Below, piece after piece: positions 45,165 to 56,304 of a stretch of DNA of 64,000 bases (the first letter of the stretch is position 1; every line of letters begins with the position of its first letter). This stretch comes from Glebionis coronaria (taxonomy: Eukaryota > Streptophyta > Magnoliopsida > Asterales > Asteraceae). Where the stretch lies: assembly GCA_025667525.1 (NCBI GenBank), contig CM046878.1, positions 79,752,196-79,816,195 of the forward strand. The letters run 5' to 3'. The notes under the pieces are model-generated. The model searched no databases. It was not told where the DNA came from and was given only the letters and a program-made list of their open reading frames with translations. A program made the position numbers and the translations under genes.

Positions 45165-46578
45165 CTAATTCAAGGGAAACATGGTGAGGGATGGAATCAT
45201 CTCATGGGAGATGTCCTCACCAAAGTACAACTTCACACGCTGGCCATTCACTTTAAAATTAGGCCCATTTGGTTGAGAAAGCTCAATGGTTCCATAAGGG
45301 AAGACTTTGGCGACGGTGAATGGACCAGACCAACGGCTCTTAAGCTTGCCCGAGAAGATTTTCAACCGAGAATTAAAGAGAAAAACTTGATCACCAACGT
45401 GAAACTCTCGGTTCTTAATCCTAGCATCATGAATGAGCTTGGTTTTCTCCTTGTAGATCAATGAATTCTCATAAGCTTCATCCCTCAGTTCATTTAGCTC
45501 GTTGAGTTAAATCTTCCGAAGATCACCGACTTTGTTGATATCAAAATTGGCCCACTTCAAGGCCCAATACGCCTTATGTTCCAGCTCAATAGGGAGGTGG
45601 CATGCCTTACCGTACACAAGACGATATGGAGTGCAACCAATCGGCTTCTTCTATGCGGTATGGAAAGCCCACAAAGCAACATCTAACTTAATTGGCCCAC
45701 GAGGCACGATGCTCTCCCACAGTTCGCTCTAAAATTATCTTCAATCCACGGTTAGATATCTCGGCTTGACCATTTGTTTGGGGATGATAAGCGGTGGAAA
45801 TACGATGATTGACACCGCACTTAGCCATGACTCTATCAAATTGATCATTGCAAAAGTGAGTTCCGCGGTCACTGATGATAGCACGAGGAACACCGAATCG
45901 AGCAAAAAGTTGTTTCAAAAAGTTCACAACCACCCTCACATCGTTCATAGGGAGAGCCTTTGCTTCAACCCATTTAGATATGTAGTCAACGGCTACGAGG
46001 ATGTACTTGTTCCCTTTGGATGATGGAAATGGCCCTATAAAGTCGATGCCTCATACGTCAAAGATTTCACACTCTTGGATGAAATTTTGAGACATCTCAT
46101 CTTTATGTGTGATCTTGCCTTGTCGTTGATAAGCATCACAATGCTTAACCATCTCGTGTGTATCACGATAAATGGTGGGCCAATAAAATCCAGAGTTGAA
46201 TACTTTCTTCGCGGTATAGTTAGGACCAAAGTGACCACCAGTGGGTCCTTTGTGGCAGGCTTCACGGATTAGTAAAGCTGCCGGCCCATCAACACATCGA
46301 CGAATGACAAGATCCGCACATTGTTTGAAAAGGTAAGGGTCGTCCCAAAAATAGTGCTTAATATCTTTAAAGAACTTTTTCTTTTGTTGGGACGTTAACC
46401 CTTCCATGAGAATTCCACCCGCCAAATAGTTTGCAATATCCACAAACCATGGGGTTTCATCAATATTGGAGTTAATAGACATCAAGGCCTCAAGGGGAAA
46501 AGAGTAATTAATCTCTTGAATTGGGAGCTCCCCTTGATAAGGATCCTCGAGTGTACTAAAATAATCCGCGGCTAGGTT
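45165..46578 (-). pseudogene. Athila integrase
   Basis: The minus strand reads [19 protein letters not shown], an HHCC zinc-binding segment ([27 protein letters not shown]), then after a stop near 46048 the core: [28 protein letters not shown] and [12 protein letters not shown], giving Asp, Asp and Glu of the DDE triad. A run of stops and a shift affect 45470-45690. The C-terminal part (45165-45461) has FHVGDQVFLFNSRL and WSGPFTVAKVFPYGTIEL, the GPF/Y module. No chromodomain follows, as expected for Athila. It is inactive because of several stops. Confidence 0.93.
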
Positions 46579-47640
46579 TTACGCTCCCTTTTTATCACGA
46601 ATTTCAATTTTAAATTCTTGAAGGTGTAAAACCCAACGAAGAAGTATTGGCTTGGAATCTTGTTTAGTTAACAAGTACTTCAACGCGGAATGATCGGTAT
46701 ACACAATGGTGGTGGAAAGAACAAGATAGGGGCGAAATTTTTCAAAAGCATACACTACTGCTAAAAGCTCTTTTTCGGTAGTGGTATAATGCAATTGAGC
46801 CCCCGTCATTGTCTTGCTAGCATAATGGATTGGTGGGAAGTGTTTGTTCACTCTTTGGCCCAAAACAGCTCCAATAGCAAAATCTCTAGCATCACACATC
46901 AATTCAAAAGGTAACTCCCAATTAGGGGTAACCAAGACCGGTGCCTTAGTTAACTTATCCTTAAGAAGGTTGAAAGATTCAATACATTCTTTAGAAAAGA
47001 TAAAAGGAGTATCTTTTTCCAAGAGGTGGGTCATCGGGCGAGTGATCTTAGAAAAATCTTGAATGAAACGACGATAGAAGCCCGCATGACCAAGGAAACT
47101 TCTCACACCCTTCACGGTTGAAGGTGGAGGTAATTTAGCAATCACTTCAACATTAGCACGGTCGACTTCAAGACCGGCTTTGGAGATTTTATGACCAAGA
47201 ACAATACCTTCTTTTACCATGAAATGACATTTTTCCCAATTAAGAACGAGACGAGTGTCTTCACACCGTTTAAGCATACGTTCTAAATTGGCAAGGCAAG
47301 TAGAGAAAGAATCACCATAGACCGAGAAATCATCCATGAAGACTTCCATAGTTTCTTCAACCATGTCATGGAAGATAGCCATCATACACCTTTGGAAAGT
47401 CCCGGGAGCATTACATAAGCCGAAAGGCATTCTTTTGTAAGCAAATGTTCCATAAGGACAAGTGAATGTGGTTTTCTCTTGGTCTTTAGGATCGATGGGA
47501 ATTTGAAAATACCCGAAGAAACCGTCTAAGAAGCAATAGTAGTCATTACCCGCTAAACGCTCGAGCATTTGATCCATGAAAGGAAGAGGAAAATGATCCT
47601 TGCGAGTGGCATCATTGAGCTTGCGATAGTCTATGCAAAC
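46579..47640 (-). pseudogene. Athila reverse transcriptase and RNase H
   Basis: The frame at 47577-46579 is open for 332 codons. Just upstream, across an in-frame TGA at about 47641, lies [20 protein letters not shown]. Then come [37 protein letters not shown] and the active site [12 protein letters not shown] (near 47325). RNase H shows [32 protein letters not shown] and [12 protein letters not shown] stop after RDKKGA at 46579 ends it. RT and RNase H residues look intact, so the damage is limited to stops at the two ends. Confidence 0.93.
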
Positions 47641-48885
47641 TCACCAACCCGTGACAAGTCGAGTAGGAACCAACTCGTTGTTTTCATTGGGAACAACGGT
47701 TATTCCGCCTTTCTTAGGCACACAATGGACGGGACTAACCCATGGCGAATCCGAAATAGGGTAAATCATTCCGGCATCTAGAAGTTTGATAACTTCTTTC
47801 TTAATGACGTCATGAATTCTAGGATTAACCCTTCGTTGGCTTTGGATTGCGGGTTTAAAGTCATCTTCCATGAGAATTTTATGGGTACAAAATTTCGGAT
47901 CAATTCCGCGGATATCGGAAATTTTCCAAGCAATTGCTTTCTTATGATTCTTCAGCACGGCGATAAGTCGAGATTTTTCTTCTTCTTTCAAGTCCTTTGC
48001 CATGATGACGGGTAACTTCTTATTGACTTCAAGGAACACGTATTCGATATGAGACGGTAAATCTTTACGCTCTAAATCCGGAGGATTGTCGATGGAAGGC
48101 GTAGTCAAATTCGGATCATCGATAGAGATTTCCTTAGGAGACGGTGGAGAAATATGGTCCTCATTGAGAAGTTTATAAATGGTATGAATGTCTTCATCCC
48201 AATCAGAGGAAGAATCGTCATATTTTAAGTCCACATCCCCTAAAGTTGCTTCAAATTCTTTCAAAAGGAAATCAATTTCTCCAAATGGAGTCAATGATGG
48301 AGCAATGGAGGCAACGGTCTCAACAATGGGTAGAGAAGAAGAACCACTTTTACAAGCGTCTTTGAAATGCTCTTCACAAGCCTCATCAAGTACGTCAATG
48401 AAATTAACGCTCTCGTTTTCATAAGGTTGCTTAGAAATTTTACCCATGTTGAAGACGATTTTATCGTCACCAACTCTCATGATTAATTCGCCCGCGACTA
48501 CATCAATGAGAGTGCGACCGGTCCTCAAGAATGGACGTCCAACGATTAATGGAACACGGGGATCCATCTCGTAGTCAACGACAACAAAATCCGCCGGAAA
48601 GGTGAATTTGTCGACACCGACGAAGACATCTTCGGCTATCCCCACTGGATAAGCAACCGTACGGTTAGCTAATTCCAAGGTCATTCGTGTGGGGACTAGC
48701 TCGGGTAGAGATAATTGTCTCCAAAAACTTAATGGCATTAAGTTTATACTAGCACCTGGATCGGCTAGGGCCATACAATTCTATACCCCAGGGAAGTTTC
48801 AAGGAATGAGAAAACGACCCGGATAGCCAAGTTTGGTTGGTAATTTCCTTAAGAGCACTGCGGAGCAATTCTCATTAAGTTGGGT
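47641..48885 (-). pseudogene. Athila protease and RT N-terminus
   Basis: Reading on from gag, NENCSAVLLRKLPTKLGYPGRF is followed by a stop near 48785. Then ADPGASINLMPLSFWRQL gives the aspartic protease; the usual Leu after Asp is Pro here. VPLIVGRPFLRTGRTLIDV follows. An acidic spacer (SSSDWDEDIHTIYKLL) leads to the RT entry KKEVIKLLDAGMIYPISDS and WVSPVHCVPKKGG. The frame ends at a TGA after RLVTGW. The second half of the nonautonomous element's ORF has a similar acidic spacer after its protease but never reaches RT. Confidence 0.9.
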
Positions 48886-50802
48886 CTAAGCGATATCAAA
48901 AAGCTTTTCTTTGTCACTGAGAAGATCTTTAAACATTTTAGCATATTTCGGCATGTGAGCGAGAGCCTCAGCAAAGGAGATGTTGAAATTCAGTTGTTTA
49001 AACATTTTAAGAAAGTTCGAAACTTGAATATCATCCTTGTTCTTCAACTTCTCTTTCCTCAACCTTGAGGGATAAGGTATATCGGGTTGAGATGAAGGCT
49101 TTAGAATGGAATTCTCACTCACATCCTTGGGTGGTGGAGGGGTAGAAGTAGAAAGTGGAGGAATTGGAGAAGGGGACTCATTTTCCTTTGTCACAATCAC
49201 CGGTGTAGGTGTAGGAATCTCGAGTTCCTTTAAACCTTTGCCACTTCGGGTGGTGATTGCTTCCATCTCCCCTCTTGGATTAGCAACGGTGTTACTCGGA
49301 AGAGAACCCGAACCAGAGGTTTGATTACTGGGGAAGAAACTAGCCATCATATCCCTTAAGTCATTCATTTGACTGCTCAAAGAATTTCGCATATCAGCTC
49401 GAAGATCATTCCCTTGTTTCGCCATATCTCCTTTCAAGTTGAGGATTTGACTCTGAAGATTCTTCACTAGCGCGTCATTAGTCCTCATGTAAGTTTCAAC
49501 CTCGTGATTAAATGCGGTGGTTTGGTTGGAAGGAGGAGCATGGTAAGCAGGTGGTTGATAAGCGGGTTGTTGGTAAACTTGATTATTTCCTTGAGGTGGA
49601 TATGGGTTTCTTTGGGTTTGATATTGATTAGGAGCTCGAGTTTGGTTTTGATTGTTGCGGTTGAAATTATTTTGGTTTTGAGGAGGAAAACCGGGTGGTG
49701 AAAGGAAGTTGTTTGAACGATAACTGAGCAAATTTCGGTCACCTTGAGGACGAGCTTGATAGCCTCCCGTAGAAAAGTTACCGTTAGCGGCATACACATT
49801 TTCCGGATTGTCATGAGTAGAAGGACAATCAGTGTATGAATGAGAACCCCCGCAAATTTCACAAGAAGTTGCTACAGCTTTAGCTTGTTGAAATTGGTTT
49901 GTAGCCATGGTTAAGAGGTTTTTGTTCATCTCTGCTATTTGGCGGGTAAGTTCGGTTATCTCTGGGTTGGAAGATGTAGAAGAAACATTGGCCCTCAGGT
50001 TATTCCTTGAAGATGCAGATGAATCCCAATTTTTGTGGTGAGTGGTCATGTTCTCTATAAGCTCTCTACACTCCTCACGTCTTCTCTTCATGAATGTACC
50101 ACCGGCGGCAGAATTAATTGTATCACGATCACGAAAAGTTAAACCATTGTAGAAAGTATCAATCAAAGTAACGGGGAGCATGTTATGGTTTGGACATCTG
50201 TCGATCAAGACATTATATCGTTCCCACGCATCGAAAAGCGACTCATCAGGTTCTTGAGTGATTCCACTGATTTGGTTGCGAAGACTAGTGACCATGGATG
50301 GTGGAAAGTAGCGCGACAAAAATTTTTGAGTCATGTCATTCCATGTATGAATTGAGTTTTTGGGAAGATTATCAAACCATTTTTTGGCATGGTGGGATAA
50401 AGTGTGTGGAAAAAGGTTAAGGAGAAGAAAATCCATGGAAGCACCGGGCAGTTTCATGCTTTGAGTGACGGTAATGAATTTATCGAGGTGTTTGTTGGCA
50501 TCATCATCCGATAATCCGCGAAAAGGACAAGCGTTTTGAACTTGCTGGATCATGTGATGCTTCAACAAAAACTTAGGAGCCGTGATTTGCATCGGCGCAA
50601 TAGGTCCTCCACGTCCGTTCATTGTTGGCTGACAAAGCTCCTCCATCGTTCGAAGGTCGGGTGGGGGAACATTGTTGTTGTTGTTGTTGTTGTTGTTATT
50701 CAAATTGGGGTGAGGTGGGTTGTTATTATTGTTATGCACACCGGCCATATCTAAGTCTCTAAGAGTCTCGGGCTCAAAATAAGACGTAGATCGAGTACGC
50801 AT
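48886..50802 (-). CDS. Athila gag (638 aa, ends at a premature TAG)
   Basis: This is an uninterrupted minus-strand frame starting MRTRSTSYFEPETLRD. Residues about 110-260 contain the Gag core (HHAKKWFDNLPKNSIHTW, LFDAWERYNVLIDRCPNH, DTFYNGL, TINSAAGGTF). A CCHC-like knuckle CEICGGSHSYTDC lies near residue 314, followed by an Asn/Gln/Pro-rich region and a 3' part (QLNFNISFAEALAHMPKYAKMFKDLL) typical of Athila gag-pol just before protease. It ends at a TAG where family members read through into pol (TQLNENCSAV follows in frame). A CAA/CAC-type low-complexity Asn run lies at residues 24-45. Gag alone may still be translatable. Confidence 0.88.
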   Translation of the reverse strand: MRTRSTSYFEPETLRDLDMAGVHNNNNNPPHPNLNNNNNNNNNNVPPPDLRTMEELCQPTMNGRGGPIAPMQITAPKFLLKHHMIQQVQNACPFRGLSDDDANKHLDKFITVTQSMKLPGASMDFLLLNLFPHTLSHHAKKWFDNLPKNSIHTWNDMTQKFLSRYFPPSMVTSLRNQISGITQEPDESLFDAWERYNVLIDRCPNHNMLPVTLIDTFYNGLTFRDRDTINSAAGGTFMKRRREECRELIENMTTHHKNWDSSASSRNNLRANVSSTSSNPEITELTRQIAEMNKNLLTMATNQFQQAKAVATSCEICGGSHSYTDCPSTHDNPENVYAANGNFSTGGYQARPQGDRNLLSYRSNNFLSPPGFPPQNQNNFNRNNQNQTRAPNQYQTQRNPYPPQGNNQVYQQPAYQPPAYHAPPSNQTTAFNHEVETYMRTNDALVKNLQSQILNLKGDMAKQGNDLRADMRNSLSSQMNDLRDMMASFFPSNQTSGSGSLPSNTVANPRGEMEAITTRSGKGLKELEIPTPTPVIVTKENESPSPIPPLSTSTPPPPKDVSENSILKPSSQPDIPYPSRLRKEKLKNKDDIQVSNFLKMFKQLNFNISFAEALAHMPKYAKMFKDLLSDKEKLFDIA

Positions 50803-51022
50803 ACAGTAAAATGAAATAAAATATTTTTGGTTTTTTTATCTTTTTGATTGTTTTCGGATTTTTGAAAAGTTTATATTTTTTTGGATTTTTGAAAATTTTT
50901 GTGCTAGAAAATAACGTTCCTAAAAGAACGGATCCCAAAATCCAATTTTTCTCACTAAAAACCGTTAATCTTTACGAAAAGAGCCGGCAGCGGCGCCATT
51001 TGCTAAATGGTTTTTTTGCTTA
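50803..51022 (-). other. Leader, tRNA-Asp primer site and LTR stub
   Basis: The minus strand shows the 22-bp LTR stub ending CCATTTAGCA, two bases AA, then TGGCGCCGCTGCCGG (50984-50998), matching tRNA-Asp like the other Athila-type element. The leader to the gag ATG at 50802 is AT-rich. The LTR ends abruptly at 51022 where copia 2 sequence (GGCATTAAAGGAGTTG) resumes. Confidence 0.8.
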
Positions 51023-52310
51023 GGCATTAAAGGAGTTGAATATTCTATGCAGCTTAGGCAGAAACCGGGTTAACACATCTATCGAAGACAAGTGTCATGG
51101 ACCCAGTGATGCGATGCACAACCCTTCCCCAGCCATTCGAGTTTCTCTCGAAAGAAACTTGTCTCATTGTCACGGAGATCAACACGTATCTATTGACTTT
51201 ATCACTCCGAGTTAGTTAATATTGAAAAGGTGGCAGTTTGCTCCAGCCCCCGATTACCAAAATACACTTATCGAGTCTAGAGACAAACGAGATCTATCTA
51301 TCATCTCATTACGATACAATCGAGTCCTACGCATTATCCTTGTGATATTTCCAGAACATCTGAGTGATACGATTCACGATGAAGATGGAAATCCTGCTTG
51401 AACCAGCATCAAACAAGCTCATGGTAGGTAACTTGTGTGATTCTACACGAATCAAACTTGTGAGAACTGGAAAGTAACTAAGTTTGGATTATTAATTGAT
51501 TCAAACTTGATTCCAGGTTTCTTCGCAAAATCCGTGTGATCTTGCCAGAACATTCAGAGTGACACTCTTTAGTGTTCATAGTGACGAATGGAAATCCTTC
51601 CAGTGTCAACCTCAAACAACACTATGGTAGGTGACTCGCAAGATTCTCTATGAATCAAGCTTGTGACAAACTAGAAACCAACAATGGTGCGTTTCTTTTA
51701 GAATCAAACTTGTTCCAGGAATTCTGAATTGATGACTCTAATCAGACGGATAATTTATCCTTATGATTCACTCTTTACGTTCGCAGTCTGCTTTGAGACG
51801 GTCGAGTAAAGAGAACTGGCTACTACCACCGGGAAACCCTGTCAAGGAGATTCTTAATGGAATCTACCCGATCACAGGTACGGTATCTGATACCGTCTAA
51901 CAGTTTTCACTGACCGCAGGTAAAACGCTACCGAGTTAGGATGAAATGTTCAAAGCCATTTTATCCGTGTCTATATATGTTACTGTATATCAAGAAGGTG
52001 GCGTAGCTGTGTACTAACCGATGTCGATTCAGAAATCACAAGAGCACAAGATGGCGATAATCAAGATACTTAAGAATGTAAGAATGTAATAGGTCATATT
52101 AGTCACAAGGAGCACAAGATGGAGATCTCAAGCACTCAAAGTCAAATGACAAAGGCTCAAGATAAAGACCACAAAAGCATGAAGGAACAAAGCCGTTACA
52201 AACAAGATCAAGACCAAGATACAAGACCAAAGAAGGAAAATCACCTCCACAAGAATGTATTCACTCAATCATCTTATGCATTTTAAGATGACCGATAAAT
52301 TGAGGGAGAT
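51023..52310 (+). other. 3' untranslated region of copia 2, right part, with polypurine tract
   Basis: No gene is visible. The segment contains a direct duplication of about 185 bp (around 51350-51530 and 51535-51700) sharing CAGAACATTC or similar, GGAAATCC, CTATGGTAGGTGACT and GAATCAAGCTTGTGA wording. It is homologous in inverted orientation to 52930-54000. The polypurine tract TTGAGGGAGAT (52300-52310) directly precedes the 3' LTR. Confidence 0.8.
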
Positions 52311-52673
52311 TGTTAGCCCTATATTTTATATAGTCGAACAAGAATGTAATAGGTCATCTTAGTCGATAATGGTCTTGTATTGTAATAGGTTAGTCGAGTC
52401 AATCGGGCTTGGACTATAAGCTAATATCGTAAGTTAGGGGCGTAAGCCCAAGCAAAGCCAAGCCCAGCCCATGAACAAGTCCACCAAAGCCCATCTGGCG
52501 TAGCATATAAATACCCTCTTCCATGTGTGGAAGAGGGTGTTGGTTACATTCACTTTATCTCTCTGTGCAATGTTTAACCTTCCATAATCTCTCTACTTTC
52601 TCTCTCTACCTTCATCTATTTCTCTCTCTAAATATCATCTTAATATTGTGTTATGGATTAAGTGGGATTAACA
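52311..52673 (+). repeat. 3' LTR of copia 2 (363 bp)
   Basis: This is a direct copy of 19688-20050 with roughly 14 substitutions and two short indels. TATAAATA at 52506-52513 and the hairpin at 52514-52537 are unchanged. The right target copy CTATG follows at 52674. Confidence 0.95.
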
Positions 52674-52678
52674 CTATG

Positions 52679-55440
52679 CTTGTCTTGAGCTCGTAGTCTT
52701 TGTCTTTGTTTTCTTTTTATTTTCTGGTGAATATGTTGATGTGATCCTTGATATCAATCTTGAACATTTATCTCTTGCCTTGATCTTGATCATCCATCAC
52801 TTGTGATATTTGCCTCTTCGTGACTTCATGTCCCACATACTTATACCTTCGTAATTCTTGAGAGCTTTAGAGTTTGATACAGCAGGAGACTTGACTTTTA
52901 GGCTTTCTTGAATTAGATGAAGTATTAAGTGCATAAAGTATGCGGGGACGACTTCTTCTCAGATTCCGCAACGCCACCGTCTTCAAATGTAGTAACATAA
53001 GTAGACACGAACGAATTAGCTTTGAACATTTCATTCTAATTCGGTAGCATTTTACCTCTGGTCGGTGAAGATCGTTGGACGATATTAAATATCGTACTTG
53101 TGGCGGGTAGATTTAATTAAAAATCTCCTTGACAAGATTTCGCGGGTAACCCCGTTCTCTTTACTCGACCGTCCAAAGCTGACTGCGAACGTAAAGAGTG
53201 AATCATTTGGATAAAATTATCCGCATGACTGAAGCCGTCAATCCTGATTCCTGGAACAAGTTTGATTCATTAAAGAATCGCACCATCGTTGCTTTCTAGT
53301 TGTCACGAGCTTGATTCATATAGAATCTTGCAAGTTACCTACCAAGTGTTGTTTGACGTTAACACTAGAAGGATTTCCATTCGTCACTGTAAATACTAAA
53401 AAGTATTACTCTGAATGTTCTGGCAGGATCACTAAGATATTGCATAGAGGCCTGGAACATGTTTAAATTCAGTTAAGAATTAAGCCACTGTTGCTTTCCA
53501 GTTATCACAAGTTTGATTCATAAAGAATCGCACAAGTCACCTACCATGAGCTTTTTAATGTTCGCTCAAGAAGGATTTCCATCTTCATTGTAAATACTTG
53601 CGTATTACTCGGATGTTCAGGCAAGATCATAAAGATTTTGCGTAGGACTCTTAATATCTTTCTTACTTTTCACAGTGTGTGAAGAAGCAATGAACTATGG
53701 AAATGTGTCCTAATGAGATATTTGATGATCTCAAATGGCTCTAGACTCGATCGTGCATTTTATATTTTTAGTGATCGGAGGCTGGAGAGGAGTGCCACCA
53801 TTTCAATACCAATATATTCGGAGTGAATAAATCGATAGATAATGCGTTGTCTCCGTGTGATTAAAACAAATACCTTTTGAGAGATATCTGAGTTAGCTGG
53901 GATGGGTTGTGCATTGCATCACTGGGTCCATGATGTCTATCTTCAATATCAAGCATCATTAAAAATGATCTCAATAGCATATGTGTTGACCCGGTTTCTG
54001 CCTAAGTTGTAAGGAGGGCTTCTTTCTTTAGACCCATTATCTTTGCAATTCTTTTTCATTCTTCAACCCCTTCAATGCTTACCAATACGTCATAACTAGC
54101 ACCTTGTTGTGATTGTTCCAGTGCTAACTTAAGTACTTGGTCGGCATTCAGCTACGTTCATAATCTTTCCCCATCGTTCCTAAGGACTACTATTTCTAGA
54201 TATGGAATGTCCTTGGGAAGATTCCTCCGGTTTTTGAAGAATCATTGGACATAACTTATCCTATCATCCTTTTGTCACCACAATCTTCATTGTCGTGAAA
54301 TAAATGGTTTGTGGGTAAGCATAAATCACCATGAAATCCATTTTTGATATAGCAAATTCATTTTGCTTCCCCTTAACATATGCCACGATATTCGAAAACA
54401 TTTAGCACATGTCGGGATGAGACATCACGTTAAGTCAAACCATTTTTGAATAATCATGTCTCAAATTAAATCACATTTTCTCCCCCATATTAAAAATATT
54501 AACCCAACCAATATTTTTGATATCAATTGATTTAATGAAGTTTTAACAAAGTTTTTGAGAATAAAAATGCAAGTCCATTTTATCTTCATGATACCAATGT
54601 GTGATGTATGATACCGATTTGTAAAATAATCACATATTCACCATATAAGAATGATTTGACAAGGTTGGACCTGATTGATGAGAACATCATATGATCAGAT
54701 CAAATGGTTCTTGTCGGCAAATGTTGGTCGCCTCGTCACGTCTGAAGTCATCTCTTGACACCACATGTACGATAGGTATCGTTGTCTTGACACCAGTTTG
54801 TGAACTTGGCACTTTCAGCATCGAAGGTTCTGAATGCTTGACAATCGCTCCCCCTCAATTGTTGACCCGTGTTCTATCAAAAGAGCTGTAGTCGTTGTTT
54901 GAGTAGTCGCATCATCGAGTATGTAGATACCAATTGTAGATTGCTATGGTTGTAGAGATGATAACTTCATAAAAAAAGATTTCTCTTGTTTTAACAAATA
55001 AATGCACTGATGCGTACATATATCCGTGTTAGATTGTGTTATAATGTAAACACAATCCCTTACATGGTTATAAAGTAAACCATGCCCGAGAAAATTAATT
55101 CCCGTTATGAGCCAAAGCTTTGATAAGAAATACTTGACTTTAATAAGAAAAACGGGTTGCGGTCAGAAATAACTACAAGCCAAATAGGCATGTTTTATGA
55201 AACATTTACAACTTTTGTACGAACTCTATTTATGGCGTCGTGTCAATATTAATCAACATTTCTAAGGCAGTAAATATTATCTTCCCAAAAGACATGCCTT
55301 CGAAAAATAAGGTAAAATATTTTTGGATTTTTATGAAAATTTTCAATATTTAGGTTTTTTATATGGTTTTATATTTTTGTATTTTGATTTTGTGGATAAA
55401 AATATAAACAAAATAACAGATGATGACCAAGGATACGGAG
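52679..55440 (-). other. Copia 3' untranslated region (C type), minus orientation
   Basis: No gene is visible in 2.76 kb. On the minus strand it runs from a pol stop toward the polypurine tract at 19620. It is homologous to the 3' region of copia 2 (54540-54100 with 39790-40490; 54000-52930 with 51030-52080), including direct repeats of about 200 bp near 53245 and 53450. Purine motifs complementary to GCTCCCCCTCAATT (54847) and TTCTCCCCCAT (54479) recur. A frame at 54691-54891 has no known content. Whether this region belongs to the gag-pol on its right (D) or to a separate copy is not settled. Confidence 0.65.
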
Positions 55441-56304
55441 AATAGTTTACCACCACTGTTCTTTCGCTTCATCTGCTAGTTCCTTAAGAGTCTCGGGCGA
55501 GAAAGTTCTCAATCCTAGCTTGTCGGTCAAAAACTCAATTCGAGCGCGATCTAAAGCCTTCATGAAAATATCCGCCAATTAATACTCAGATCGGATAAAG
55601 TAAAGCTCGATCACTCCATTTTCCATTTGCTCCTTGATAAAGTGGTAGCGAATGTCAATATGCTTCGACCGGGAGAATTGAACATTGTTACAGCATAGGG
55701 CAATTACACTTTTGTTGTCACAGTACATCGGAATTTTGTTGAAACCTAGACCATAATCGGTTAATTGCGATCTCCAAAGAATTTGAGCACATCAACCGGA
55801 CATAGCTATGTATTCTGCTTCCGTACTTGAAATTGCAGCGCTTTTCTGCCTTTTAGATGCCCAACTTATTAGTCGATCTCCTAGTAGTTGCAAATTTCCA
55901 CTCGTGCTACGCCTTGTATCTTGACAACTCGCGTGATCCGCATCTACATATGCCATTAATGCAATCGAAGAGTCCTTCGAATACCAAAGTCCCCGATTAA
56001 TGGTTCTTTTAATATACGGAAAGATCCGTTTAACAGTAGCAAAGTGTAACTCAGTAGGCCGAGTTTGATACCGAGCACACATACATATAGCAAATTAAAG
56101 ATCAGGTCGACTAGCTGTGATATACAGAAGGGTACCGATCATTCCACGATAAAGTGTCGGATCAACGGAAATCCCATTTGGATTTGCATCTATCTTAGTT
56201 CGTTCCACCAATGGAGTATCCACGAGGTCGTAAGATTCCATCTTATATTTCTTAAGCGATTCAAGGGCATACTTAGATTGGTTGATAAAGATGCCTACGG
56301 GACT
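55441..56304 (-). pseudogene. Copia D RNase H
   Basis: The minus strand reads RYQTRPTELHFATVKRIFPY, YVDADHASCQDTRRSTSG and SSTEAEYIAMS. After a stop near 55790 it continues [27 protein letters not shown] and [10 protein letters not shown], ending LKELADEAKEQWW near 55443. These are the copia RNase H motifs in order. A stop near 56302 separates it from the RT. Confidence 0.9.

Larger units (their letters stand above)
40494..51022 (-). mobile_element. Rearranged Athila element in minus orientation
   Basis: The minus strand carries a near-complete Athila gag-pol (50802 down to 45165), a tRNA-Asp-type primer site at 50984-50998 and a polypurine-like end at about 43099-43115. The LTRs are abnormal. 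The primer side keeps only about 22 bp of LTR (51001-51022). On the other side two LTR beginnings face outward as a 1-kb inverted repeat (40499-41537 and 42050-43098). Comparison with the homologous copia 3' region shows the host broken between GGTAAG and CATTAAAGG, with no clear 5-bp duplication. The insertion is therefore aberrant or later rearranged. Confidence 0.8.
19688..52673 (+). mobile_element. Copia 2: Ty1/copia element carrying two nested insertions
   Basis: The ends are 363-bp LTRs at 19688-20050 and 52311-52673, flanked by CTATG. Net of the guests at 21708-32208 and about 40494-51022, the element is roughly 12 kb. The order is LTR, initiator-Met-type primer site, minisatellite leader, gag with CCHC knuckle, long coiled-coil region, protease, integrase, reverse transcriptase, RNase H, long 3' untranslated region, polypurine tract, LTR. 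The order GAG-PR-INT-RT-RH defines copia. Many stops and frameshifts show it is dead. The LTRs differ at roughly 14 positions plus small indels. Confidence 0.95.
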
